The notes under the pieces were generated by a model, which worked only from the letters and a program-made list of their open reading frames with translations, was not told the origin of the DNA and did not search any database. The position numbers and the translations under genes are program-made. Positions 1-8,100 of a stretch of 56,984 bases of DNA are shown here, one piece after another. The stretch spans positions 1 through 56,984 of the forward strand of contig JAJYXQ010000067.1 in assembly GCA_021796385.1 (NCBI GenBank), given 5' to 3'. This stretch comes from Thermoplasmata archaeon (GTDB lineage Archaea > Thermoplasmatota > Thermoplasmata > Lutacidiplasmatales > UBA184). The first letter of the stretch is position 1. Each line of letters opens with the position of its first letter.

Positions 1-161
1 ATCTCCACTATGGCCACTCTTAGTTCCGCGGCAACTGCACGGATTATTTCCTTCAGGCGTGTCTCGACAGGACCAGTGAGAACTCCACGCCGGTACTTGG
101 GGCACCACACCACATGGTAGGTGCACCTGAAGTAGATGTTCCGGTTCGACTGATACTCCAT
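1..161 (-). CDS. tnpA: IS200/IS605-family transposase TnpA, 5' part (runs off window)
   Basis: The minus strand from the ATG at 161 encodes about 53 residues that match the N-terminus of the Y1 (HUH-type) transposase of IS200/IS605 elements, including YHVVWCPKYRRGVLTG. These enzymes excise and insert single-stranded DNA through a tyrosine nucleophile. The HUH motif and the catalytic tyrosine would lie further along and are outside the window, so activity cannot be judged. The fragment is open to the window edge. Family assignment is by sequence recognition and is fairly secure. Confidence 0.8.
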   Translation of the reverse strand, partial: MEYQSNRNIYFRCTYHVVWCPKYRRGVLTGPVETRLKEIIRAVAAELRVAIVE

Positions 162-215
162 TACCACCCATATGCACACCAACGACATATGATGGTTCCC
201 GGCTCGCTTACCCCA

Positions 216-233
216 GCCCCAAAAGGGCGGGGC
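216..233. repeat. GC hairpin near the presumed left end of the IS200/IS605 element
   Basis: A 5-bp stem (GCCCC/GGGGC) with an 8-base loop lies about 55 bases upstream of the transposase start. IS200/IS605 ends carry subterminal hairpins recognised by TnpA, so this is a candidate left-end hairpin. The exact element boundary cannot be fixed without a second copy or an empty site. Confidence 0.35.
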
Positions 234-324
234 ATGCGCTCGCCCCACTTTTGGTCAACGGGAAGCGCATAGTTCGGGTTCAATGTTTGGAGGTCGACCC
301 ATGGGCCCTTGACGTCAACCGGGG

Positions 325-870
325 TTAGTCTCCCAACTCAGGCAGGGTGAGCCCGACGGAGACTCTGCGGATGGACCACCAGAGAGCCAAGGCGGAAAGC
401 GTGTAGAGGATGGCCGCATAGGTACCCAAATAGTATTGCACCGGGGCCGATATCGAGATCAACGTGGACCCCGAGACGAACAGGGCTAGTACCACAGGGA
501 TGATCGGGGTGCAACATAGGGCGTTGGGTACAATGCTCAATAGGAGGGCCATAAAGGGCCCATGGTTGGGGGACTGACCTTCGACCTCGCAACGCGGGTG
601 TCGCCAGAGATACGCGCTCATCACCAGAGCGAGCGGAAGCAGAACGCCCATGGCCAGGGCAAAAAGGGCTTCGGTCGGTGTCAGGTATCTCAGTACCCAA
701 AAGGCGAAGGTCTCAAACAAGAGGCCAGGCAACAACAGTGCGTAGGTGAAGGCCACCAAGGGTGCACTGATCACATAGATGGTCAAGTAAGGTCGGTGGG
801 AGAGGACTTCCCGGATCGCTCGCGCCTCGGGGAACCACTTCGAGACCGGGATAGGGGAGGTCAGGGACAT
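325..870 (-). CDS. Membrane protein with a Cys-Cys pair in a transmembrane segment (possible MerT-like metal transporter)
   Basis: This 181-residue protein has about four hydrophobic helices. The third contains NALCCTPIIPVVLALF, with C119-C120 adjacent and followed by Thr-Pro. That resembles the vicinal Cys pair in the first helix of MerT, which accepts Hg(II), although the rest of the sequence is not recognisably MerT. A further Cys (C94) lies in the loop before that helix. I chose the ATG at 870 because it follows the stop of the upstream thioredoxin-like gene by one base (TGAAATG), which implies translational coupling. A start at 900 would overlap that gene by about 30 bases. The neighbours (thioredoxin-like protein, HMA domain, MerA) support a role in mercury or thiol chemistry. 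This function is inference; an unrelated disulfide carrier is possible. Confidence 0.7.
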   Translation of the reverse strand: MSLTSPIPVSKWFPEARAIREVLSHRPYLTIYVISAPLVAFTYALLLPGLLFETFAFWVLRYLTPTEALFALAMGVLLPLALVMSAYLWRHPRCEVEGQSPNHGPFMALLLSIVPNALCCTPIIPVVLALFVSGSTLISISAPVQYYLGTYAAILYTLSALALWWSIRRVSVGLTLPELGD

Positions 871-871
871 T

Positions 872-1600
872 TCACGACGATTCGGCCTGGGAAAGGGCAA
901 TCCCGAACGAACCGCCGAGCCCCTGCCCCGAACTAACGATAGACCCCTGGGGGCTGATCACATAATACACGTCGAGATACCCGTTGGGGTTGTACGCGTT
1001 CATTCCCGCCGAAGATCCGTAACCCATGACCCAGCCCGCCTGGTTCGAATAGCCGTTCTGACTGGCGAACGAACTGAGACTGGGCCCCGACTGTCCTAGG
1101 TTGTTGTAGGATTCGACCTCGATCAGGGTGACACCGGCGGATCGGTACTGGGAGTAGTAGGACTGGGCGAACACGACAGTTCCCTGGCTGCAGCCGCTGC
1201 AGAAGGTGGCGACCCACCAGAGGACGACGGGATGGCCCTGGTAGGAACTGAGGCTATGGGACGTTCCACTCAAGTCGGTGAAGGTGAAATCGGGAGCGGG
1301 GCTTCCGTTCTGGGCATGGGGGGAGCCCGGCGAGCGTAAGAACGCGTAGACCACGATGACCAGGACGACAACGCCGACCGTGACCCCGACGATGCGTCCC
1401 CGCGTCCAAAACCCGCCGGCTCGGCTTTTCTTGCCGGCCTTCGCTTTGCGGGCGACCCCGTTGAGTCGGGACTTGAGCTCCTTTGGCATTGGCACCCCGG
1501 GGTGGACAGAGGAAAGGTGGGCCTCCAAACGGTCGGATCGGACGTTCGCCTCGCACTCAGGGCACCGTAGCTTCTGCTTTGTCACCTCACTCCCGGGCAT
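872..1600 (-). CDS. Membrane-anchored thioredoxin/TlpA-like protein with N-terminal C2H2 zinc finger
   Basis: The 242-residue product has three parts. Residues 13-33 form a C2H2-type zinc finger (C13, C16, H28, H33). A single transmembrane helix follows at about 70-88, then an outward-facing TlpA/AhpC-like domain (NGSPAPDFTFTDLSG onward). The redox motif is C134-S-G-C137 in VATFCSGCSQ, in the usual place after the first beta strand. Thioredoxins of this type reduce or oxidise disulfides outside the membrane; which way this one works cannot be read from sequence. A Shine-Dalgarno GAGGTGA sits just before the ATG. The gene is coupled to the Cys-Cys membrane protein downstream and diverges from the HMA-merA operon. 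A cytosolic zinc finger fused to an external thioredoxin is unusual. Confidence 0.75.
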   Translation of the reverse strand: MPGSEVTKQKLRCPECEANVRSDRLEAHLSSVHPGVPMPKELKSRLNGVARKAKAGKKSRAGGFWTRGRIVGVTVGVVVLVIVVYAFLRSPGSPHAQNGSPAPDFTFTDLSGTSHSLSSYQGHPVVLWWVATFCSGCSQGTVVFAQSYYSQYRSAGVTLIEVESYNNLGQSGPSLSSFASQNGYSNQAGWVMGYGSSAGMNAYNPNGYLDVYYVISPQGSIVSSGQGLGGSFGIALSQAESS

Positions 1601-1646
1601 ATCTCACCTCGGCTGACCTTGCGCGAATAGTGACACTTCTGCGTGG

Positions 1647-1655
1647 CTAATAAAG
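1647..1655 (-). promoter_or_regulatory. TATA-like box for the thioredoxin-like/Cys-Cys membrane protein operon
   Basis: On the minus strand CTTTATTAG lies in an AT-rich stretch 47-55 bases before the ATG at 1600. It predicts a start site near 1625 and a leader of about 25 bases holding the GAGGTGA ribosome binding site. Confidence 0.45.
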
Positions 1656-1742
1656 AGGCAGTGTCTGAATGGAAAGCGACTTTCAAATCAGATATCATAT
1701 TCCTACAAGCACACTAAGATTCATAACATATACACAGTTCCC

Positions 1743-1769
1743 ATAAATATCGCTACTATTTAGATAGTA
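1743..1769 (+). promoter_or_regulatory. TATA box and palindromic operator of the HMA-merA operon
   Basis: ATAAATAT at 1743-1750 is a good archaeal TATA box, predicting transcription start near 1772 and a 20-base leader to the ATG at 1792. Between box and start site lies a perfect inverted repeat, TACTAT-TTAG-ATAGTA (1754-1769). A regulator bound there would block RNA polymerase recruitment or escape, the classical archaeal repressor position. The HxlR protein encoded at the end of the operon is the obvious candidate, by inference. Confidence 0.55.
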
Positions 1770-1791
1770 CATTGCCATTAATGAAGACGCT

Positions 1792-2028
1792 ATGACGACC
1801 AAGAACGTAGAATTAAGAGTTTTCGGGATGACCTGCGACGATTGTGCGAGGACCGTGGCCCAGGGACTCCGTTCCCGAAAGGGCGTGGAGGAGGCGGTCG
1901 TGGACGTCCGGACAGGAACCGCTGAGGTCACCATAGAGGATTCGGCCGTCACCCCAGAGGATCTCCTGAGGGTTCCAATCTTCGGGGAGCGGTCGCATTA
2001 TAAGGCGCTCGTCAAGCGTGCGGGGTGA
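1792..2028 (+). CDS. Stand-alone heavy-metal-associated (HMA) domain protein, NmerA/MerP-like
   Basis: The 78-residue protein is a complete HMA fold with the metal-binding motif GMTCDDCARTV near the N-terminus. HMA domains bind soft metals such as Hg(II) or Cu(I) through the two cysteines and pass them on. There is no signal peptide, so unlike periplasmic MerP it should be cytosolic. It is about the length of the NmerA domain that is fused to many MerA proteins, and it ends where merA begins in another frame. The most economical reading is a detached NmerA that delivers Hg(II) to the reductase. A copper chaperone is the main alternative. Confidence 0.85.
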   Translation: MTTKNVELRVFGMTCDDCARTVAQGLRSRKGVEEAVVDVRTGTAEVTIEDSAVTPEDLLRVPIFGERSHYKALVKRAG

Positions 2029-2036
2029 ATTCCCAT

Positions 2037-3461
2037 ATGGTTTCTCGTCAGTTCGACCTCGTGATCCTTGGTTGGGGGGCTGCGGCATTTTCAGCCGCCA
2101 TCAAGGCCTCCGAACTCACTTCGGGGGGAGCGACCATCGCCATGATCGGGAAAGGACCCATCGGGGGCACCTGTGTGAATGTGGGATGCGTTCCGTCCAA
2201 ATACCTCTTGGAGGCCTCCCACCTGGCTTTCAACCCCCGGCACCCCAGGATGCCTGGGGTAGGGGCGGTCGGACCCAAGGTGGACTTCGGGAAGGTGATG
2301 GATGGGCTTCGGGCCTATGTGGACCACGCTCGGTCCGCGAAGTACGAGGAGGTCATCCGGAACTACCCGAACGTCACCCTCATCGAAGGGTTGGGATCGT
2401 TCCTCGACGAGAGGACCGTGAAGGTAGAGGGGCCTTCCGGTGGTGAGGTGTCCGGTAGCCAAGTGATCATCGCGACCGGATCCGCTCCGACCGTCCCGAA
2501 GATCGACGGACTGAAGGAGGCAGGATACCTCACCAGCGACACCCTTTGGAACCTCAACGAACTCCCACACAGAGTGGCCATCATCGGGGGTGGGGCCATC
2601 GGGCTCGAGATGGGACAGGCCTTGCTCCACTTCGGTGCGGAGGTCACCGTGGTGGAGGCTTTGGACTCCCTGCTTCCCCAAGGAGAGCCGGAGATCGGGG
2701 AGGCGTTGAAGAAGCGGCTGGAAGGGGAGGGGATGCGGATCCACCTGCGGGCCCGGGTGAGTTCCGCCGGGAAGTCCCGGGACGGGAAGTACGTGGAGGT
2801 CATCACGCACGCCGGCCGGCACCGGTTCACCGTGGACGAGATCATTGTTTCTACGGGCCGGAGGCCCAACACGGGCACCCTCAACCTCGAGGTGGCCCAT
2901 GTGAAGACCGACGAGAGGGGGCTCATCATCACCGACCGGGCCATGCGGACGTCGTCCCCCGGCATCTATGCGGCGGGGGACTGTGTTTCCAAAACCCTCT
3001 TCCTGGAGACCCTCGCCGCGAGGGAGGGTGTTGTGGCCGTGAGCAACATGTTCGGACAAGAGGCCGAGATCGATCATGGATCCGCCACGTGGGCGGTCTT
3101 CACCTACCCACAAGTGGCGGGGGTGGGCCTGACCGAGAAGGAGTTCTCCCGGAAGAACGGCTCCTGCAGCTTCCGGACGCTCAGCCTCGCGAACCTGACG
3201 AAAGCCTCCCTCATGGGTGAGACGGATGGACTGGTCAAGATCACAGTCGATCCGAAGGACAACAAGATCGTAGGGATGCACATCTTCTCACCGAGCGCCA
3301 CCGACATCATCATCGAGGGGGCGTACGCGGTCCGGCACGGGTACACCGTCGAGGACATCATCGCCACGAGCCACGTCTTCCCATCCCTATCCGAGGGGGT
3401 CAAACTCGCTGCCCAGTCTTTCATCCGGGACGTCTCCAAGATGTCCTGCTGCGTGGAGTGA
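2037..3461 (+). CDS. merA: Mercuric reductase (Hg(II) to Hg(0)), FAD/NAD(P)-dependent
   Basis: The protein is a pyridine nucleotide-disulfide oxidoreductase of about 474 residues. It has an N-terminal FAD dinucleotide fold, the redox motif GGTCVNVGCVPSK, a central NAD(P) fold (AIIGGGAIGLEMGQ) and a dimerisation domain. The C-terminal SKMSCCVE has the vicinal Cys pair that separates MerA from lipoamide dehydrogenase and shuttles Hg(II) to the active site. MerA reduces Hg(II) to volatile Hg(0) in the cytosol. There is no fused NmerA; a free HMA gene lies directly upstream. I prefer the ATG at 2037, with GGGGTGA as ribosome binding site; a GTG at 2025 overlapping the HMA stop is possible. The HxlR-family regulator gene follows. 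Confidence 0.92.
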   Translation: MVSRQFDLVILGWGAAAFSAAIKASELTSGGATIAMIGKGPIGGTCVNVGCVPSKYLLEASHLAFNPRHPRMPGVGAVGPKVDFGKVMDGLRAYVDHARSAKYEEVIRNYPNVTLIEGLGSFLDERTVKVEGPSGGEVSGSQVIIATGSAPTVPKIDGLKEAGYLTSDTLWNLNELPHRVAIIGGGAIGLEMGQALLHFGAEVTVVEALDSLLPQGEPEIGEALKKRLEGEGMRIHLRARVSSAGKSRDGKYVEVITHAGRHRFTVDEIIVSTGRRPNTGTLNLEVAHVKTDERGLIITDRAMRTSSPGIYAAGDCVSKTLFLETLAAREGVVAVSNMFGQEAEIDHGSATWAVFTYPQVAGVGLTEKEFSRKNGSCSFRTLSLANLTKASLMGETDGLVKITVDPKDNKIVGMHIFSPSATDIIIEGAYAVRHGYTVEDIIATSHVFPSLSEGVKLAAQSFIRDVSKMSCCVE

Positions 3462-3473
3462 GGATGCGCAAGG

Positions 3474-3537
3474 AAAGGACCCTTTCTTTCACCGACGGCG
3501 GTGTTCGAGGAGCGAGGGAAGGAGGAAAAGGGTCCTT
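3474..3537. promoter_or_regulatory. Pair of palindromic sites between merA and the HxlR regulator
   Basis: Two palindromes sit between the genes: AAAGGACCCTTT (3474-3485) and AAGGGTCCTT (3528-3537). Their centres are about 53 bases apart, roughly five helical turns. They are also complementary to each other over 11 bases, so they could pair as an RNA stem with a 41-base loop. They may be regulator binding sites ahead of the HxlR gene, or a structure at the end of the merA transcript. Confidence 0.4.
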
Positions 3538-3636
3538 GTGGGACGACACCGGCGGGTACGGCCCGGGGTACCCAAGGTACGCTACCCGACTATCGCGCGC
3601 GAGGTTATTACCCGGACCGAGTTTCTCGAAGTAGCC

Positions 3637-4023
3637 ATGCCCGAGAGAAGCTCAAGGCGCTCCTATTCGCGCCCGGTCGCCTGCATGATCCTCGATGGGG
3701 ACACGGAGTACTGTATCGACCCGGCCGAGGACCTCTTGGGCATCCTGGGGAGCAAATGGACCCTGGCCATCATCGGTGTGCTGGGGAACCGACCTGTTTT
3801 GCGGTTCAATGATCTGGTTGCGGCTCTGAACGGGGTGGGCAGCAAGACACTGGCGGAGAGGCTCCGGAACCTCCAGAAGCTCGGAATGGTCTCGAGGCAG
3901 GTCATTCCCGACACTCCCGTCCGCATCGAGTATCGTCTCACCGAGCAGGGCCGATCGTTGCGCAAGTCCCTCATTCCCCTGCTCGCGTGGGCGGCGAATT
4001 ATCAAGAGAACCCGCCTCCTTGA
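3637..4023 (+). CDS. HxlR-family winged-helix transcriptional regulator
   Basis: From the ATG at 3637 the product is 128 residues, the usual HxlR size; an upstream GTG at 3538 would add 33 poorly conserved-looking residues. The core is a MarR-like winged helix (LLGILGSKWTLAIIGVLGN, then FNDLVAALNGVGSKTLAERL and a wing ending RIEYRLTEQG). Two cysteines flank an acidic loop near the N-terminus (CMILDGDTEYC). In this family an N-terminal cysteine often senses electrophiles or redox state, so here it could sense Hg(II). Position at the end of the mer-like operon suggests it takes the place of MerR. Target sites may be the palindromes at 1754 and 3474/3528; none of this is tested. Confidence 0.85.
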   Translation: MPERSSRRSYSRPVACMILDGDTEYCIDPAEDLLGILGSKWTLAIIGVLGNRPVLRFNDLVAALNGVGSKTLAERLRNLQKLGMVSRQVIPDTPVRIEYRLTEQGRSLRKSLIPLLAWAANYQENPPP

Positions 4024-4315
4024 CCCTGGTGCGAGAAGGGCCGATTGTGTCCTTTGCCGCTTGAGGGCCTCGAGAGGGGGACCGCCCGCGTCGATACTCT
4101 TGAGGTTGCATAGGCGCTGAACCCTCTTGCCATGGGGTCACCAGAGTTTTGGCCCACCCCATGGTGCGGTCTCCGCCCCTCCAAACAAAGGCTAACTACC
4201 GTCTAGAGTGGTCGTCAGGAAACGTCACGAGGACGTCAGGCACACCGAAACGAGGTAGGCCTCCCGCACTTGCGAAGGCGTGACGCAGGGGGAATCTCCC
4301 CATCCAGCCCGTGGA

Positions 4316-4726
4316 CTACGTAGAGGCGGACGCTGGACTCTTCCCGATGTGACGGAGCACGAACTGGTTCCCATCCGGATCAGCGAATACGCCTAAGGTG
4401 ACGGTTCCTAACGCCGTTGGGAAGGTCTCCGGCTCATCGACGATCGTGCCCCCTCGCTTCCGGATCTCCTCGCAGGCGGCCATTGGGTCATGATGCGAGA
4501 AGACGATCCCCGAGACCGTTCCGGGTTGGCGACCTCCTTCATCGGCGCCGAGAACATGCATGGTGAGCAATGTCGTGGTTCCGGGAATAGAATAGGCGGC
4601 CCGAGACACGGAGGGGATGTAGGAAACCTCCGTCAGGCCCAAGACTTCCGAGTAGAATTTCCGAGCGCGAACGATGTCCCGGATGTGGACCGTCACTGCT
4701 TCCATTCCCTCGATCACATCGGTCAT
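4316..4726 (-). CDS. VOC (glyoxalase/bleomycin-resistance) superfamily protein
   Basis: This 136-residue protein has the paired beta-alpha-beta-beta-beta modules of the vicinal oxygen chelate fold. The N-terminal signature is VTVHIRDIVRARKFYSEVLG and the C-terminal one FADPDGNQFVLRHIG. The C-terminal Glu metal ligand common in glyoxalase I is not evident at the usual place. Members include glyoxalases, dioxygenases and drug-binding proteins, so the substrate cannot be named. It appears to be a single gene. A TATA-like CTTATTATGG about 30 bases upstream on the minus strand implies a very short leader. Confidence 0.8.
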   Translation of the reverse strand: MTDVIEGMEAVTVHIRDIVRARKFYSEVLGLTEVSYIPSVSRAAYSIPGTTTLLTMHVLGADEGGRQPGTVSGIVFSHHDPMAACEEIRKRGGTIVDEPETFPTALGTVTLGVFADPDGNQFVLRHIGKSPASAST

Positions 4727-5115
4727 AATTGCTCAGAGGACCCAAGACAATCGCCATAATAAGCAAACGGAGGGCGTCGTCTTCTCTGAAGAGACGCAAG
4801 ACTCCAGTGGAGTCTCGAAGCGCAATCTTTCCCGGGCAACTACGCGCCTAGGGAGCTAGGGCCAGGAAGGATACGTTGGAGCAGGGCACCGGGTGTATCG
4901 GGGCAAAGGACGGTTGAGCGGTCGTACACAAGACTCGTCCGTTCGACCTCTCACCCATTCCCGTTCTGGCAAGTGTCCTTTGGGGGGAAAGAACGATCGT
5001 TCCACGCCTCCCGGGCCCTGCGAAGGGTCCCCGGGCGAGACGGTTGCGATTCGAAATCACTGGGACCTTGCTACCAGCGGCCTCGGAAAGCGGGTGTGCC
5101 AAGTTCCGGTTCTCT
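4727..5115. other. Intergenic stretch between the VOC gene and the giant surface-protein gene
   Basis: I see no convincing gene in these 389 bases. The left end holds the TATA-like element of the VOC gene (minus strand, about 4754-4764). The right part lies beyond the stop codon of the giant minus-strand gene. No clear terminator or RNA gene is visible. Confidence 0.5.
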
Positions 5116-8100
5116 TCAGGGGTTCCCAGGTTCCTCGTCCGTGGGATCGTCCTCTTTCCAGTCCGGGGCAGTGGAAGGGGCCGGTGTGGGTTCCATCGGT
5201 GCGGAAGGCGCGGCCGGGTTCGCCTCCGGTGTAGGGGGTGACGGGGTCGACCCCCCATTGGAACTGCGAACCGTGCCTGCTCCACCGCGGTTCCTCCGCA
5301 ATAGGACGTAGGCGATGCCGAGGATGGCAAGGGCGAGCAGCACGACGACCAGGGCGAGCAATGCCCACTCGAGTCCGTTCGCCCCGCTCGCAAAGCTCTG
5401 TGGCGGGACCGCTTTGACCGTCACCGAAACGGGGGTCGAGGAGGCCGCGGTTCCGGTCGCATCCCTCACATCCAAAGAGACCGAGAAGGTCCCGGTCGTC
5501 GTCGGCGTGCAGGTCATGGTGGGGGCGTCGATCGGGGCGCACCCCTGAGGGAGCCCGGTCCAAATGTAGGTGAGGGGAGCCGTACCACCGCTTACGCTAG
5601 CGGTGAACGTGACGCTCCCCCCCAGTTCGAAGCTTGTCGCGCTCACCGAGACCAAGGGGGTCCCGAGCCCCGGACTGACGACGAGGGCCAAGGGTCCCAC
5701 AGAGACGCTCTCGCCATTACGGTCCGTCACCCACGCGGTGACCCACGAGGTACCGGGCAGCGAGGGTCGGCATGCGATCGTCGCAAGGTCCGCGCTGGAA
5801 CAGCCCGCGGGGAGCCCGAACCAGACGAAGGACAGACCACCCGAACCTCCCGCCACGCCTGCCGTGAGGTTCGTCGACTGGCCAACATCAAGGATCGCCG
5901 GGGCGACCTCGATGCTCCCAGGGGTGAGGCGTGGGGCGACCGTGAGGGTGACTCCAGTACTCGTCTGGGAGATCCCATTTCCGTCCGTGACCGTCACCTT
6001 GGCGGTCCAAGAACCCGCGCTCATGGGGATACATGTGAGGGTGGCAGCATTGCCAACACAGCCCGTGGGGAGGCCCGACCAGGCGTACGCCCAGGGGGAA
6101 CTACCACCGCTCTCATTGACCGTCAACGTCAACGCCTGGCCAACGTCCAGGCTTGATGTCGACCACGAGAGGGTGGGAAGCCCTAGGGACGGGGAAACAA
6201 CGAGGGTCATCGGTCCGGAGACCACGGTCACCCCGTTCGAATCTGATTCGGACACCGTGACCTCGAAGGAGCCCGAGGTCGACGGAGCGCAGGTCACGCT
6301 CAGGGCGTCCATGCTGGAGCAACCCGCGGGGAGGCCCCACCAAGTAATGGTGGCAGCTCCCGTTCCGTTGGTCGCAGCGACCGAAAGGGTCGTCGTCTGG
6401 CCCAGGTCCAAGGTCGACGGAGCGGCCCCAGGGATCCCGACCGTCGGGTCCGCAGAGACCGTCACGGAGATCGGGGTCGCCAAGGTAACACTGGCCCCGT
6501 TAGAGTCCGTCACGATCACCGAGATGGAGGCGGTGGCGGCCGTCGTGGGCCAGCATTGGATGGTCACCGACCCACCGTTGAAGCAACCTGCGGGGAGACC
6601 GGTCCAACTGAGCGTGTAGACTCCCGTGCCACCCGCCGCGTTGGCGGCGATCGTCAGCGACTGGCCGACATCGAGAGTGGTGCGGGACACGAAGACGAGC
6701 ACCGCCCCCAGGACCGGGGAGACCACGAGACTGAACGTGGGCGAGTACCTCGTCATCCCGTTCGAGTCTGTGATGGAGACCGAAACGCTATAGGTACCGG
6801 CCCGGGCCGGGGCACACGACAGGGTGAGGTTGTTTGTGGAGCTGCAGCCCGTCGGGAGACCGTACCAGACGTAGCTAGAGGCAAGGCCGGTGCCGTTCGT
6901 GGCCGAGGTGACGAGGGTCGTGCTTTGCCCCACGTCCAAGGTGGGGGGAGTAGCCATGGGGGTTCCGATGGTCGGGTCTGCAGAGACCGTGAAAGCGGTC
7001 GCCATCCCCGCCGAGACCACGACGCCATTGGCATCGGTCAAGGTCACGGTTGGAGTGAAAGAGCCCGGGGTGATGAATGTGCAGACGACTACGGCGCTCG
7101 AAAGCCCGCTACAACCCGAAGGGAGACCCGACCAGGCAAAGACGAGCGGGCTTGCCCCCAGGGTCCCCGTGGTGGAGAAGGTCACGGTCTCGCCCACATC
7201 CGCCGCTTGGACAGAGGCGCCGGGCGGGCTCACCGTGGGCCGAGAGGAGACCGTGAAACCGAGAGCGGCGCTGGTCACTGAGTCCCCGTTCGAATCCGTC
7301 ACTGTGGCGCTGAGGGTATAGGTCCCGGCTGTAGCGAGGGTGCACGAGACCGAGCTTGTCGCGCCGGTGGTCGCGGGGGCTCCGCAACCCAGTCCGGCCG
7401 GTAGGGTCCAGGCAAACGCATAGCCACCCGACCCGGACGAGGCTGTTGTCTGGAATACGACCCCCTGCCCCACGTCCCCAGCGAGACGGCTGGCCACGGG
7501 GGTTCCCACGGACGGAGTTGCCGAGACGGTGAGCGTCAGGGATGGCAAGGGGCCCTGAATGGCCAAGAGGTCACTCCCGTTGAAATCGGTGACGTACGTG
7601 AGCCCGGTCGCTGCCACGCTGATGGCCCCGGTCAAGCAGATCCCTACGGCGAGCGTGCTTGTGACGGTGTTCGTGCTCCCATCGACCAAGCTCAAGCCGG
7701 GGCAGGCCGCCACATAGAGCTGGCCGTTCTGGGCATCGTAGGCGATGCCGCTCGGGGTCGGGCCCACGGAAAGCGTACTGATCACGGTGTTGTTCGCGCC
7801 GTCGATGACACTGACGAAGGATGTAGCATCGTTGGAAACGTAGATCATCCCATTGCCCGGGTCATACTCGATGCCGTACGGTCCCGAACCCACGGTCACG
7901 TTCTTCACCAGGGCGAGGGTGCTCGCGTCGATCACGGTCACGTTGTTGGTCAGGTAGTCGGTGACGTAGAACTCACCATTGGCGCTGTCGAACGTGATGG
8001 TGCCGGGCTCCACGTTCGCTCCCAACGAGAAATTGCCTACGATGGCGTTGTTGCCACCGTCGATCACCGTGAAGTTCGAGCTGTACCAGTCCACGATGAA

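Noticed and set aside
2091-3281. Long open frame (396 codons) on the minus strand opposite merA
   Set aside because: It is a shadow of the merA frame caused by high GC; composition is Gly/Arg/Pro/His-rich without a recognisable domain.
3538-3636. GTG start at 3538 for the HxlR gene
   Set aside because: It would add 33 residues ahead of a normal-length HxlR protein and would place the start inside the palindrome pair; the ATG at 3637 is more likely.
5030-5110. A segment resembling a tRNA T-arm (GATTCGAAATC)
   Set aside because: No matching acceptor, D or anticodon arms can be drawn around it.
5570-6619. 349-codon plus-strand frame within the giant gene, and several similar ones up to 12.1 kb
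   Set aside because: They repeat with the Ig-like repeat period of the antisense gene and are explained by it.
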